In this document: positions 51,315 to 63,678 of the stretch, piece after piece
How positions within the stretch are numbered: the first letter of the stretch is position 1
Layout: every line of letters begins with the position of its first letter
Origin: Monodelphis domestica
Taxonomy: Eukaryota; Chordata; Mammalia; Didelphimorphia; Didelphidae
Assembly (NCBI RefSeq): GCF_027887165.1
Contig: NC_077235.1
Location: 9,496,884-9,560,883 of the forward strand
DNA length: 64,000 nucleotides
Direction of reading: 5' to 3'
Position numbers and translations under genes: made by a program
The notes under the pieces: generated by a model
Told to the model about the DNA's origin: nothing
Database searches by the model: none
The model's input: only the letters and a program-made list of their open reading frames with translations

Positions 51315-51470
51315 GTCTTTGGGACTCCGGACTCCAACTGGGCTTGGCTGTTTATCCCGCTGTGGGTTAGCTGGCTTGTTTCAGTGAGGAGAATCCTGGC
51401 TGCTCTCTCCTTTCCTCTCCCTCCTCGTCCTTTACTTTTTCACTCTGAATATCTTTGTCCTCTTCTCCAG
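51311..51470 (-). CDS. PLP1: PLP1 exon 1 (5' UTR and first four coding bases)
   Basis: The start context CCCAAAGACATGG is followed directly by donor GTGAGT at 51310-51305, the same arrangement as in human and mouse, where exon 1 encodes only the Met and one base of the next codon. Only 51314-51311 are coding. The 5' end at about 51470 is an estimate; the transcribed strand upstream carries GGAGAAGAGGACAAAGATA, strongly like human exon 1. Confidence 0.93.
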
Positions 51471-51700
51471 CAAAGAAAAGGGCTTGCTGATTGACAGCCA
51501 ACCCCCTTAAAGGGACAGGCCTCCTTTCCTCCTCCTCTTCCTCCTCCCTCCTGCCCCCCTCTCCTCCCCTTCCCCCCCACTCCAGGATACTCCCTTCTAA
51601 GTCTTAGGACTTGTTGTGTCTTCGCCTCTCCCCCGGAGCTGCCAGCTTTCAGCTTATTTGCCCTTCTCTGCTGCCAGTGTGCTTTTCCACGCTTCTTCAG
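51471..51700 (-). promoter_or_regulatory. PLP1: PLP1 core promoter and upstream purine tract
   Basis: On the PLP1 sense strand the sequence GTTGGCTGTCAATCAGCAAG (plus-strand span about 51482-51501) is near-identical to the human PLP1 proximal promoter as I remember it. TTTAAGG lies just upstream at about 51504-51510. No strong TATA box is seen. A roughly 65-base almost pure purine run on the sense strand follows at 51520-51585. Confidence 0.75.
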
Positions 51701-51844
51701 TAGCACCAAAAACTGTAGCTTAGCGGGTAGCCAGAAAGAAAGTTATTCGGGCATCCCGATGGCACTGGGAGGGTGGGGTGGAGTAACCTTCCAAAGAGGA
51801 GAAGCTCCCAGAACCCCAAACACAGGTCAGCCTGGAAAATGGCT

Positions 51845-52660
51845 AGTTGCCTGGCCCAAAGTGAACTATCACTCAGCAAACACTGGGCACTGCGCCAGGT
51901 GCTGGGGCACGAAATGGACCCTACCCTCTAGGAGCTCACGTTCTCATGAAAGCCCTGACCCTGGGGAAAGGCAGAGGCTGAGACACCCAGCCCCAAAGCA
52001 AAGCAAGAGGCCGAAAGCCCTAGGGTGCCCTTCTTAAGTGCCTGCTGTGTATAAGGGCTGGGTGTGCTAGGCCCTGGGGATCCAGAGGTGAAAGGAAACA
52101 AGCCTACGTGGGGAGGGGGCCGTGCTTGGACACAACTAGGTCAACCACACTCTATTCCAAGCGACCCTCCTCGGCCCAGGAGGTGGGGAGCACTGTCCGA
52201 ACAGGGGTCCAGGAGGCGAGGGGTGGCCGGCCCTTGAGCTGAGGCCTGAAGAGGAGGCCTAGATGAGAAGAGAGGATTCTAAAGATGGGGTACAGCCTGA
52301 GCAGAGGCACAGGAAGAGGAGCTGATGGAACCCTGGCTAGCAGGACCAGCAAGTAAGGCAGTTTGGCTGCTGCACACTTGAGGTGGGAGAGGGAGGGAAG
52401 GGATGAGAGAGTGGACGGAAGAGACCATTCATGTGAAGTTAGTCTGCAAAGAAAGGCTGAAGCTAAGCCAAAGAACTTGAAATGTCAAACAAACCGGCCA
52501 TTAGCGTCTCATCCTACAGGGAACAGGGAGTCACTGAAGCATCTTGAGCCAGGGGTTTGGGGTTCAGCAGCTAAGTGGAAGGAGACCTATTAGGAGGCTT
52601 CTGCAATGGTTTGGGCAAGGAGAGGAGCAAGCCTGATGCCGACTAGTGGACTGCAAAATG
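51845..52660 (+). repeat. Old interspersed repeat, long copy upstream of PLP1
   Basis: CACTGGGCACTGCGCCAGGT, TAGGAGCTCACGTTCTCATG, CTTGAGCTGAGGCCTGAAGA, GGAACCCTGGCTAGCAGGAC and AGGAGGCTTCTGCAATGGTT follow the same ancient family as the copy at 23.8 kb. This is the longest copy; part of it (52030-52100) may be a second overlapping piece. Confidence 0.7.
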
Positions 52661-53139
52661 GAGAGAGGGGGATGGATATGAGACACTACTGGAGGGAGAA
52701 GGATTCTCTGTTCCCCAAGTGCTAGGGGAGCTCCTGGACTGCTTAGTGGCCAGTGTTGGGTAAGGCTAACCTCAGGAGGCTTTCTGGAAGGGGTGATTCT
52801 TAACATATTCTGGCCTTTGGGAGCCTTTGGAAAAACCACGTCCCTAGTCCTTTCCCAGAGATAGCCAGGTACATGCAGAGGGGCCCACTATGATGAGAGG
52901 GAGTCCCTTAGCCCGGCTCCTTCTCAAATGGCCTACCTCTGTGGAGGGGAAGGGGGAAAAGAGGACATTCTCTGGCTCCTTTCCTTTGTGCTCACTGTGA
53001 CTGCTGCTCTAATCTCATGGCCACTTTGGGAAGTTTGTGGTGTTCCTCTTGCATTCCTGTGGGGTACCGAATGAGGTCTCTCAGGGCTGAGGTTAGGAAT
53101 GGGCTAGCCTGGGTCCAGACAGGTTATGTGCCTGACAAT

Positions 53140-53325
53140 GGAAGGGCTTTGAGGACTACAGAGCTAGAAGGGACTTTGGAGAATATCAAATCAACCCTCG
53201 TATTTTACAGAGGGGGAAACTAAGGCCCAGTGGGGGGAAATCACTTGCCCAAGCTTACATACTCTATAGCAAGACCCACATCCTCTAGTTCCAAGCTCAG
53301 GGTCCTAATTCTGTTCCCACTCTCC
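53140..53325 (-). repeat. MIR fragment
   Basis: GCTAGAAGGGACTTTGGAGA, GAAACTAAGGCCCAGTGGGG and CACTTGCCCAAGCTTACATA are in reversed MIR order. Confidence 0.75.
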
Positions 53326-53689
53326 CATGTGGAGATCATAGCCATCTAATCTATATGCAGACACCTAACAACTTCCTGCAGCTCACACAGTCACTCCCAA
53401 AGGACACTGGGCCTTGCTGGGCCTCAGCCTGGCACTCTAGCCACCAAGCAGACTCTACTACTTAGGGAGGGATTTGGAGAAAAGAGTCTAGGATCCTGGG
53501 GCTCTTCGGCTTTTGCCTTTGGATCCCTGGCACCTGCCCTCAAGGAGCTTACAATCTCTCCTGGGGAGGGGGTGGGATGTGGCCTGCACTTACTGTAGAG
53601 ACTGAGTGCTGGCTAGAAGGCCTCATTTCAAACCAACTCTACCTATCTGTGGCATCCTGGGCACATATTTAGTAAACCTGGCCAGGCTG

Positions 53690-54065
53690 CCATCGGAAGG
53701 GAGAGGGCTCTCCAGTAACTGAAACACTGTGGGACAATCAAATGTAATGGACTTTGCCATTAACGACAATGCAATGACCCCAGAACAATTCTCCATGGCT
53801 AGAGGAAGAACCATAGCAACCGAAACGCAGAAGAAAACATATGATGTATCACTTGGTTATATGGGTATAGGACTGGGGGTTTGGGTCACTCCATTACAAA
53901 AATGAACAACACAGAAATAGATATTGAGTGATAATCCACTATAACCCAGGGGAATTGCTTGTCAGCTCCGGGAGGGGGAGGGAAGAGGGGAGGAAGACAA
54001 CATGAATCACATAGCCGTGGGAAAATATTTAAATAAAATTAGAAAAAATAAATAAAAAGTAAAAT
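53690..54065 (+). mobile_element. LINE 3' end, plus strand, same family as 22.3-22.7 kb
   Basis: It carries GTGGGACAATCAAATGTAAT, TTGAGTGATAATCCACTATA, a GGGAGGGGGAGGGAAG tract and an A-rich tail (TTTAAATAAAATTAG ...). The pairing with the minus-strand copy at 22285-22720 is clear. Confidence 0.8.
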
Positions 54066-54069
54066 TGGG

Positions 54070-54835
54070 TCTAGACACAAAGGATTCCTGGTAGTCACTC
54101 TTATTCTGGAAGCTTGTAAACAGGGCAAAGATCAGCAAGTGGCGCTAGGCCTGGGCCTGCTTAGAAGACGACAAGAGAAATGCCAATGAAATCCTGTACA
54201 CCAATTTACCAACTACATTCCGCCATTACGTATCATCTGTAAGGGCCCAGTGGATACCAAAGGATGGCCTCCTGCCTGTGCTCTAGATTTGGGGCCCAGC
54301 AGGGCTGCATAAGGGGCCTCTCTCAGGCCCTAAGAGACAGCACCTTCATAGAAATGCCAGGCAAATAAAACATGGTCACATGGGCTGGCAAGTGAGGGGC
54401 TTTTTCCAGCTTCCACACAAGGCTTCTCTCTGCTCCAACCACCTGAGATCCCCTTGGCAACGCTCTCCAGAGCCCAGCTGGGCTCCCCGGCATTCCCCAG
54501 GTATCCCTCCAGAGGGCAGTGCCAGCCTTCTTCGCAGCTGCCTGATGCCTGGAGCAGTGGGTGCCTCTGGAACAATGGAGGCTTGTGTCATTAGTGGTAA
54601 ACAGTTTGCTTCATGCAATGCTGAGGCCAACTGATAAGATCTGGGGACCTAGAATAGCAGCTTGTGTTGGGGTGCCACCACTCAGGGCTTCCCACGTGCC
54701 TGATCTCCCAGCAAGATCACAGGAAGCAGGCTCTCACAGAAGCCAAAGGCCTGGCATGTCCAAGTGGCTGCTTCCACAAGGGCCCAAGAGAGGTATTCAA
54801 CCATTGTGGAGGCCAAGGAGACAAATAGGAGATCA
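54070..54835. other. Unassigned flank
   Basis: GC-moderate DNA with overlapping short frames on both strands (54330-54869) and no recognised exon or repeat. Confidence 0.35.
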
Positions 54836-54839
54836 CCAA

Positions 54840-54975
54840 CTCCAAGATCTAGAGCTTGAAGGGACCTGAGAGACCATCAAGATAAGGAAACTTAGACCCA
54901 TAGTGGTTAAGTGACTTCCTCAAGGTTACACAAGTTGTAAGTGGCAGAGGCAAGGTTTGAGGATCTTGTGACTCT
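54840..54975 (-). repeat. MIR fragment
   Basis: TAGAGCTTGAAGGGACCTGA, AAGTGACTTCCTCAAGGTTA and CAAGTTGTAAGTGGCAGAGG are in reversed MIR order. Confidence 0.75.
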
Positions 54976-54979
54976 AGAG

Positions 54980-56815
54980 TCAGGAGAGAAGCATAATCTC
55001 AGCTGAGAGGAAATTCGAATCCACAGTCTACATCCTGTCCTGGGCTTCCTGCCCTTTATGCCTCCCCATATCAGCTGGCTTGGCCCTGCCTGGCTCCAGG
55101 ATCAAGTCCAGTCAGGTTGCTAGGGGTAGGGAGAGGAAGAGGAGGAGTGGGGGTGCCCATGAAGGTGGAACCCTCTAGTTATGGTGCTGGCCTTACGAGC
55201 AAGGTGGGATGAGGAAAGCCAAGGGTGCAGGTGCTGCGGATAGGATTCAAAGTCACTTGGCAACCCAAAGTCAGATGAATCTTTTAGAAGAGGGTTAGGA
55301 GACCACCAAAGTGACCCAATAAGCCTAGCTGGGGGGCCAGGAGGGTTTTTCCTGGGTCCAACAGCTTCATATGTGCCAAGAGGCCAAGGCATCTGAATGA
55401 GAGCCAAGGTGAAGGCTCACATTTGGGCTGGGAAACAACCCATGAGTGGTGGGCGCTGTACGTCTGCTCCTAGACATGGCATCTCAACCACCAGCAGACA
55501 ACTGGGGCTTCCCTTCAAACCTTGACCTCTGAGATTCAGGCTGTTCCCAGGCATAAAAGAGGTCCAGGAAATTCCCTACAAAGATAATAGAGTGTTTTCT
55601 CATACTTGAGTAAGTCAGTTCCCAGGAAAGAATTCTCCAATCTCTTTCCTCTATTTATCTGTTGTCATGTATCAGACGCAACTCTTTGGGTTTTTGTCCC
55701 CACTATCTTTGCTTTTTAACTAAAGACTTCTTTTTGACCTTAAATATTCATTTTTTTACTACATGTAGAAACAATTTGAATAATTGCTTTCTGACCTTTT
55801 GCAACCCCAATTCTCTTTAAACTTTAAGCCATTGTGGCCAATGGGGAGTCGGGCCATAAGGGCCTAGGCGAGATAAGTTCCAAGGGTCTCAGCCTCCCTG
55901 CCTTCCTTCAGCACTGACCTCCTGGCCCCAGGCCTGAGTGGCAACCTCATGTAGAAGCTATGCCTCACCAATCCCAGTCGGGGGATGAGAGCGAATAGGA
56001 ACATTTGAGTCACCAGACAGTGCCTGCGACTACCTTCTCTTTGTCCTCCGGAAAAGGATCACTAAGCAGGTCTGCCAAGCACACCCTCCGACTGCAGGAG
56101 GGACCCTCGTAGGCCTCCCCAGCCAAGATGCCTCCCCAATGCCCTGGCATGTAGTTCTGGCCCTTCCATTTCTTCCCTGGGGAGGGAAACCACAGAGAAG
56201 AAAGCCAAGACCCTCAAAGCTATCCTTCCCAAATGATATCCTGCTCAGGTGGGCATAACTTGATTCAATGAGCTGGTGAGTAGCACGAAGCAGCCATGGC
56301 TTGAGGTCAGTTGCAGCCAGGGGAGCACAGTCCTAGCCTCCTGGCAGGGATATGAGTATCTCCCTAATTCCTTCTTGCACTAAGAAGTTGCTCCTCTATC
56401 TCCACCAAGCCTCGAACCAGAGCAGATTTTGCAGGCTCCTTGGATTTGCCTGGGAAACCACCCCGTCCCTCTCAAGTGCGGCAGTTATTCTGAAGGCAGC
56501 AGCTCTGGAGAAGATTTCAAAGGGCAGGGTGGCAGCAGCTGCCTCTTTTGTTCCTGCTCCCCATGCCCCCTTCTGCCCCATCTGGTACTGCTCCCTCCTC
56601 CACTCTGACTGCTGTTAAGTAGGCTCTCCTGCCACCCACCCTCTTTTTCACCCCATGGACACGCAACAAGGTGGCCCCTAGTCTGTGAGGGAGGCTGATA
56701 CATTCTCCCTGATATCTGGAAGAGTGAGGCCCCAAGGCCTGAGCCACTGCTCTACTAGGTAAGGAAGGTCACTATCTGCCTGCCCGCTTCCTGGACTACC
56801 TTAAGAAAGGGGTTC
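54980..56815. other. Unassigned flank
   Basis: No coding exon could be supported. In human the next gene on this side, GLRA4, lies tens of kb away; no glycine-receptor motif was seen. Confidence 0.4.
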
Positions 56816-56817
56816 AG

Positions 56818-57010
56818 GAGGCATCGAGGTGGCTCAGTAGACTGAGACACAGGCCCAGAGATGAGAGGTGCTGGGTTCAAATTTGACCTCAGACACTTCC
56901 TAGCTGAGTGACCCTGGGCTAATCACTAAAATCCCATTGCTTAGCCCTCCCCACTCTTCTACCTTGGAACCAATACACGGTATTGATTCTAAATTAGAAG
57001 GTGAGGGTAC
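56818..57010 (+). repeat. Type 1 SINE, plus strand
   Basis: GAGGTGGCTCAGTAGACTGA, GCTGGGTTCAAATTTGACCT, GAGTGACCCTGGGCTAATCA and the tail CAATACACGGTATTGATTCT are in order. Confidence 0.88.
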
Positions 57011-57019
57011 TAGTCTGAT

Positions 57020-57470
57020 AAAGGCATTCATCACTTGGAGAGTATTTGGAGAAGAGCCAGGAGAGGGACTGTTTCCTGAGCCCATGTCAAATACGAATAG
57101 GTTGAAAGGCCCAGGGATGTTTGCTCTGGAGAACTCAGGGCAGACAAGATGGGTGCCTTCTGGTATCTGAAGGGCTGTCGGGTGGAAGAAGGATTAACAT
57201 CATTCTGCCTGGCCCCAGAAGGCAGATATATGAGCAATGATGGGGGGAAATGATGAGCACGAAGAGACAGCTTTAAACTTGGAGCTGGGAAAAACTTCTT
57301 CCCAGTGAGATCTAGCCCAGAGTAGAGGAGGCTTCAAGAGCTCGATGGTTCTCCCTTCCTGGAGGCTCTTCAAGCAGAGGCTGGATACCTACTTATGGGG
57401 TCCATACTGGGGGGCACTAGAGAGTCTGAGTGTCACTGGATGGCCACTGACAGCTCTTCTAACTCCAAGA
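57020..57470 (+). mobile_element. L3/CR1 LINE fragment, plus strand
   Basis: GGTATCTGAAGGGCTGTCGG, GAAGAAGGATTAACATCATT, CTGGCCCCAGAAGGCAGATA, GGGAAAAACTTCTTCCCAGT and CTCTTCAAGCAGAGGCTGGA follow the L3/CR1 3' region closely. Confidence 0.85.
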
Positions 57471-57474
57471 CCTG

Positions 57475-58695
57475 GTGATTCAGTGATCCTAGGTCAGGGA
57501 GAAGAAGTCAAGGCCAGTTGCATGGGTGCGATCCCAATCTGCTCCCATTGCATGGAGGAGAATCAAGGCCAGGGGGCTTCAGGGTTATCTAAATGATTGT
57601 CCTCTGCAGAGAGCAGGGAAAATAGGGGGCCAGAGAGCCCCCCTCCCACCTCAGGGCAGCCACATGATTCTTGTCACCACTCCACCAGATTCCTGACAGC
57701 TGGAAGTGGGCCTCCTCTGAAACTGCCATCGTGGGACAAAGTGCTACTCCCAAGCCCCTGGCCCAGAGGGACTCTGAGGACCTTCTACCTGGATTAGCCT
57801 AAAGTGATCAGGTGACAGTCATTGGTTGTGTCTTTATTTTTATTCCTGTGAAGGGAAATGAGCAGTGGGAGAGGATTAGGTGGGGTAGGATGAACCTCCA
57901 GAGCTCCAGAGCTCTAGGCTAGCTGCTTCTCTTCCCCTCCCTTACTTAGGTAACCAAAGAGGCCTTATTACCTACAAAGAGGTCCTCTCTGCCAGGAACA
58001 ACCTCCTGAACACCAGCGGCGGCTACACTTCATTCCTTTGGCAGCCTAGTCCAGGGGCCGAAGTTTGAGCCCATCAGAGCTCAGAACGGGGACCCTGAGG
58101 GCCCAGGGCCCCACCAACCAAGTGAGGGGGAGCCCAGGGCACCATGAAAGAAGTCAGTGCTTGATTAGTGGACTGTATGGATGTTCTGGGAAGTGATCCA
58201 GGAAGTCGAAGTTACAAACACCCACCTCTCCCCAAAAGCAGTCAGAACAAATGATTCTTTCGTCCTGGCCATCTCTACCACTTTCTTTAATCCCCCGCAC
58301 AACCTTCTCCCGTCCCCCCTCCACCTGCAAAAAGAAAAAAAAGAAGACAAAAAGAACTCATAGCTATTTTTAGTCCTGAGCTTCCTAAAAGCCAGCCCCA
58401 TTCTCTCAACCTGGTTTCTTCTTCCTGTGTTTTCACTGATTTGAAATCCTGTCCTTCGTGGACCCCTTGGATCACCCTGGTTGTCCGGCATAGCCTCCTT
58501 TCTGTGGTCCACCTGGGGCTCCCTCCTGAAGAGACCACTAGTAACAGTGGGTGAATAGGAGCTCAGCCAAGGAAATCCCTAGGACTAGGGAGAGGAGAGC
58601 ACCACCACTGGCCTCTACCTTGAATGCTGGAGCACTGGGAGCAGATGCCTGAGTATGGCACTTAGAGAGAGACACTGAGCAGAAGGGCCACTAGG
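57475..58695. other. Unassigned flank
   Basis: No gene or clear repeat was recognised. Confidence 0.35.
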
Positions 58696-58734
58696 ATGGG
58701 GAGGGCACATGGGGTTAAGGCTACATGAGAATCA

Positions 58735-58960
58735 GCTGAAGCAACTGGACTCCCTTAGACTGGAGAAAGAAGGAGGTGAGGGAGAGACAGAGTATGCATG
58801 TGTGTGTGGAGTGGGGTGGGAGTAGTGATGAAAGCTAACTTCAGTTGTCTGAAGGACCGTCACATGGAAGGATGATTGGCCTTGTTCTGCTTGGCCCAGG
58901 GGGCCAAGTGTTGGGGGATGTTCAGAGAGGCAGATTCCAATTGGATATCAGGAGTCTTTA
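58735..58960 (+). mobile_element. L3/CR1 LINE fragment
   Basis: GACTGGAGAAAGAAGGAGGT, TTGTCTGAAGGACCGTCACA, GCCTTGTTCTGCTTGGCCCA and GGATATCAGGAGT follow L3/CR1. It is cut by the SINE at 58962. Confidence 0.75.
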
Positions 58961-58961
58961 G

Positions 58962-59215
58962 TCATTCCTCAGTCATATCTGATTTTCTGTGACCCTTTTT
59001 GAGGGTTTTTTTTTTGGACAAAAACACTGAATTGGTTTGTCATTACCTTCTCCAGATCATTTTACAGAGAAGGAAACTGAGACAAATGAGATGAAGTGTC
59101 TCGCCCAGAGTCACACAGCTAGTAAGTATCTGAAACTGGCTTTGAATTCAGAAAGAGGAATCTTTCTGACTCCAGGCCTGGCACCCTGTCCGCTGTACTA
59201 CCTAGCTGCCGAACG
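58962..59215 (-). repeat. Type 2 SINE, minus strand
   Basis: CAGTCATATCTGATTTTCTG, CATTACCTTCTCCAGATCAT, GAAGGAAACTGAGACAAATG, AGAGTCACACAGCTAGTAAG and the reversed head TACTACCTAGCTGCCG are in order. Confidence 0.88.
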
Positions 59216-60225
59216 TCCTAGCAAAGAGATGCCCTAATGAGGAATAAGAGAGGCTGGAGAGGTGACTTGCTCTTCTTTGAGCAAGGGCTAACGACCACTG
59301 TGTATTTAGGATCTGGCCTGAGGGATGGTGAGCAACTGAGACCATAACAAATGGGCAAGTACATCCTGGGCCAAGCTGAAAGAGTACAAGCATGCAGCAG
59401 TGGAAGGTACGTGTCCGAGGCCCCAAGATGGTCCCGGACAAAGTCTTAGCTAAGGCTAAGGAACGGCATTTCTGACAGTCATGAGCTGTAAATCAGACAC
59501 TTTGCCTTTTATTGGGGTTCCATCTGGGAAGGTCTACGAGACTGGAAGATTCTACAGGTCTCTGGAAGATCAGATTTACCAGAGAACAAAGGGCAGTTGT
59601 CTCTACCATTAATGGTCTCAAGTGTGAACCCACTGTCTTTGTCAGGTTGAAGAAAAACTGTCTTATATCCAATGTCTTGTTGGTCTGACTGTACTCATGG
59701 GGACTGAAAGTCATGTAACCTTTGTTGGGGAGATCTAGGCCCAAGTTAAATTCTGACAAAACTTGGGGAGGAGTTAAACTAAGCCAAGTACCGATGTTCT
59801 TAATCAAAAAGCAGGGTGAAATATTGGTGGAACAAGGCCCAGTCACTACATAAAGCAAGAGTCCTCTCTGCCCTCTGACTCCATCATGGCCTCCCAGGCC
59901 AAAGACCTGGCCTCCCCCTCCTCTCTCATAGGAGTCACAAAAACAAAGATGAGTCCTCAACTATGTCTCAAGATGGCACAGGAAGAACTCACTGGTTCTC
60001 AGGGCATCTGCTCCCCTCCGGAGTGCTTCTCGGAGACTGCTCAGTTTCTAAATGTGGTCTTTGCTGGCTATCCTACTTCCCTTGACACTTCTCAGAGAAG
60101 GCACTGTACTGTCCTCTGTCTCATTGGTGTCAATCTCATCTGCCTCCCAAGTGAGGAAACATGGCAGCCCCCAACCCTACCCCCAAGAAAGCTTCCTGAT
60201 GTCAGAGTTTTTATACTCTCTGGAT
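59216..60225. other. Unassigned flank with an unexplained open frame
   Basis: A 155-codon frame on the minus strand (59493-59960) and a 175-codon frame on the plus strand (59886-60413) have no recognised family features. An AATAAA reads on the minus strand near 59509. Confidence 0.35.
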
Positions 60226-60229
60226 CCAT

Positions 60230-60420
60230 GATGAACAGGGCTCAAATCCTGCCACTAGGACCAAGAGTAAGTCACTGCTCATCTCTGAGCCTTGGTTTCC
60301 TCCTTTATGTAATAGGAATAAGAATACCTGTAATACTTCCCAGGACTACTGAAAAAAATCGCAGGAGATATAACAGATGGGAGGTTCCTGGTAAGCCATC
60401 AAGTGCTATGTAAATGTCAG
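60230..60420 (+). repeat. MIR
   Basis: GCTCAAATCCTGCCACTAGG, AGAGTAAGTCACTGCTCATC, GAGCCTTGGTTTCCTCCTTT and CATCAAGTGCTATGTAAATG are in sense order. Confidence 0.75.
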
Positions 60421-60699
60421 TTCATATTAAATTTCTTCCTGCTTCTCCAGACACTCAGATATTGATTTTTTTTATCTTTAGCATAAGCCTTAGATCCTCT
60501 GTTGCTCCCTCACCTCTCTCAATAATGGATTGCTTGTCCGGCAGCACACAGTCAGTCTGTGTAGGGTACAGAAAAACTTCACTCCAGAATGAGGATTTTT
60601 CGGGTTATTACCAGAAGCCAGTGTAACTGAGTGCAGTGCAGTGATTGGACATTCAGACTCAGTGCTCCCTGCTTTGTGCCCAGGCTGGCATCCATCCTC

Positions 60700-60815
60700 T
60701 GTCTCTGTCTACATCCATTTTATGGATGAGGGAACTGAGGGTCAAAGGGTCAAATGGCTTGTCCAAAATCACAGAATGGCTAGGTGATAGAGCTAGACCA
60801 AGCACCTAGGGAGGT
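60700..60815 (-). repeat. MIR fragment
   Basis: TTTTATGGATGAGGGAACTG and CAAATGGCTTGTCCAAAATC are in reversed MIR order. Confidence 0.65.
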
Positions 60816-60819
60816 GGCG

Positions 60820-62825
60820 CTTGCCACAGAGAAGCACAGCCATCTTTCAGTAGTCCACAACTGAGCTTGCTGGCACTTCACATAGGCCAAGCTTGAGTTC
60901 AGTCTCTAAATGCTAGAAAGTAAGGCAAAGAGCAGAAAAATGGTTCCCGGGTCAGGCCAACAAGAGCTATTTGGACTGTGGGCATATGGGTCACATCAAT
61001 TGTCTTTACTTCTAAACCAAGAGGTAGGATTTTTGAACCCAGGCAGAAGCTGGACCCCAGCCACAGAACGTGTCAATGAGTAGCAGGTGGCCTGAGCTGA
61101 TCCTTCCAACCAAAACGCTCAAGGGCATAAAGTGGTTGCCGGGAAAAGAAATGGCTTTGGTAGGCATATCCACTACTTAGCTGCCCATCCACCCCTAGAT
61201 AGGTAGTCCATTGGGTCCCAAGGGAATCATAGCAATCACTAATAGCCCGAGGGAAGAGCAGGGAAAGTGGGGCAGGATGAGGGACAGACCTTGAAGCTGG
61301 GTTCTTGGCTACCCCCAAACCTTCCCTGCACACTTCTGGACTCCTGAGTAATTGTCCTCCCCTCAATTCCAGGGGTTCCACTTGCCCAGTGACACAATGA
61401 CCTCCCCACTGGAGGAGTCCTCTGGTCTGACTGCCAGCTGGATACGCAAAGGCTGAGAGGAGGGAGAACCACCCAGGGAGTGGAAAGGAAGGAGGATGCT
61501 TGAGGCTCTGCAGAGGCCAATGGATTTCTTCTAATTCATTCCTCCAGCCTATCTCTCAGAGGCTGCTGGGCTATGCCACCGAGATGTCACATCTTTCTTC
61601 CCACATTCATCCCTCCAAGGAATCTTCTCTGAAGAATATGTACCAATTATCCCTGAAGGGAAGGCCTGGGCCTCTTGCAACCAGAGAGCTGGAAGCAGCT
61701 TTGGCTCCTGGTAATAAATATCTAACTGTGTTTGGAAACCATAGAAGGCTGAGTGGGGGGAGGAGAGAAAAGCCAACAGAACTCATCAAAACCAACAAAC
61801 AAAAAAGCTGGGAAGAGCAGCTCCCTGATTGGGGGGGGGGTACTGTTCACCATGGCAACCAGCAAGCCTTCCAGCTACCTCAGTCCTCCATCTGATCGTT
61901 ACTGAGGAGAGCTTCTTTGTCTAGGCTGCTTTCAATAATGGGCAAATTAAACTGGCCCTCAGAAATAAGGAAGCCTCAAAGAGTGGGTAGGAGGCCCAGA
62001 GAGGAGAGAAAGGGGGGAGAATAGTATGGTTCTGGAACTGTCTGGGGAGAAAGGATGGAGAGGTCTTCCCATGCTAGTTGTTAGTAACCCTCCAAGCCCA
62101 AGTCTTCCTATTCTCTTTCCCATTCCCCATTCCCCTCAGGCAAGATTTCACAGGAATTCTTCTTGCTGTGTGGGCACAACAGTCAGCTCAGCTGCCAAAA
62201 GTGGTTTTCTCCTTGTTTATCCATCAAGCAGGAAGAGACATAAAAAACAACCTTCAGCACACACTAAGGCTGAGGGGCTCCCTCATTACCTCTCCTGGGA
62301 GCAAAGCCTTTAGTTGAGGGGCAGAGATATTCCCCAGGAAAGGCTCTCTTAAACCCTTTGTATTCCCTTTGCCCAAAGCCACTGCCAGAGCCCAGGCAGA
62401 GTCATGTCCTCCTGTGCCCAACCTGAGCCTATAGCCATCTGCCAGGTTGGGCAGTCCTCCAGATTAAATCAGAGGAGGAGGAGGAGGGACCCATCTGGAG
62501 CCTCTTGGTCCAGTGGATCATGGACTAGGACTAGGAAAAGACAGAGGGGGCTGGGGGCTGCTGAAGTACCCAGAACACTGGCACACTAAATATCCAGATG
62601 CCATTTGTAGCCTCAGATATAGAACTTTCTCTCTGAGATGGGATAAAATCCTGGGCAATGAATGCATAGAGGTACTTTATGGCTAGGCATCAAGACTGAT
62701 CTCATGTGTAGGCAGAATAGTTGGTGTGCCTGGGAAGGCCATCTATTCTCCCAGCATTCATTCTTGGTATTCTGATCCCTGAAATTCCACCATTAAAGCT
62801 TTCATTGCTTTGACCCCCTAAAAAA
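60820..62825. other. Unassigned flank
   Basis: Overlapping short frames only. No repeat or exon could be named. Confidence 0.35.
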
Positions 62826-62829
62826 AGAC

Positions 62830-63040
62830 TGAAGTAGGAGGTTCAAGTTCCAACTGTGAAACTTACTAGCCAAGACCCCATGAGCAAGTTTCAGCCTCAG
62901 TTTCCAATCTATAAAACAATGATCCTTGTAGAGCCTTTTACAGGAAAGTTGAGGCACAAAAGTTGAGAAGGTGCTTTGTAAACTTTTGTGTGGCTCTAAA
63001 GGGTTACATATAAATATTATTAGTTGTTATCCTTTGATTA
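62830..63040 (+). repeat. MIR-group SINE
   Basis: GGAGGTTCAAGTTCCAACTG, CAGCCTCAGTTTCCAATCTA, GGTGCTTTGTAAACTTTTGT and ACATATAAATATTATTAG are in order. Confidence 0.65.
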
Positions 63041-63508
63041 TGATGAAACCGGAAAGACCCTTTTAGTTCATCATACCCTTTCCCCAAAGGCACAAATAAG
63101 TGAGGAAAGAGTACCAAGGTGCAGAGTAGCAGGAGAAGGCACGAAGAGGAGAAGCCAGCCCCACAGAAGCACAACCCACGCACATTCGCTGAAAGCCTCG
63201 TGGCTGCCTGGTGCATCAATGCCAACTTACATTCGCATAATCTTCAGGGAGCCCATGAGGAAGGCAGCAGCAGCAGTGACAATAGTCTAGCTTTGTCCTT
63301 TTGTTTGTCTGTTTAAAGGAAAGGACAAGATTTGTCAGCATGGAGTAAAGCAAAGGAAAGATGAGAAGAAAGGCTGAGAATTAGACATTCCTAAAGCAAG
63401 GTCCAACAGTGTCACTCCTCTGCTCAAGAAGTATCCCTGCCTATTGCCTCTTGGGCAAACTACAAGCTATATCATTTGTATTTAAAGCCCTTTACATTAT
63501 GGTTTATA

Positions 63509-63510
<2 letters not shown>

Positions 63511-63544
<34 letters not shown>
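63511..63544 (+). repeat. (TG)n microsatellite
   Basis: About 17 TG units, followed by an imperfect GCATACGTGCGTG tail. Confidence 0.98.
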
Positions 63545-63545
<1 letters not shown>

Positions 63546-63678
63546 ATACGTGCGTGTACTTCCCACTCATACCCCCAATCCCAGTGAAATAAATAAATAG
63601 CAATTGTTTAATTTTTGCCCTTGTATCCCCAACACTCAGCCTAACATATAGTAGGTGCTTAATAAATGCTTCTTTCAG

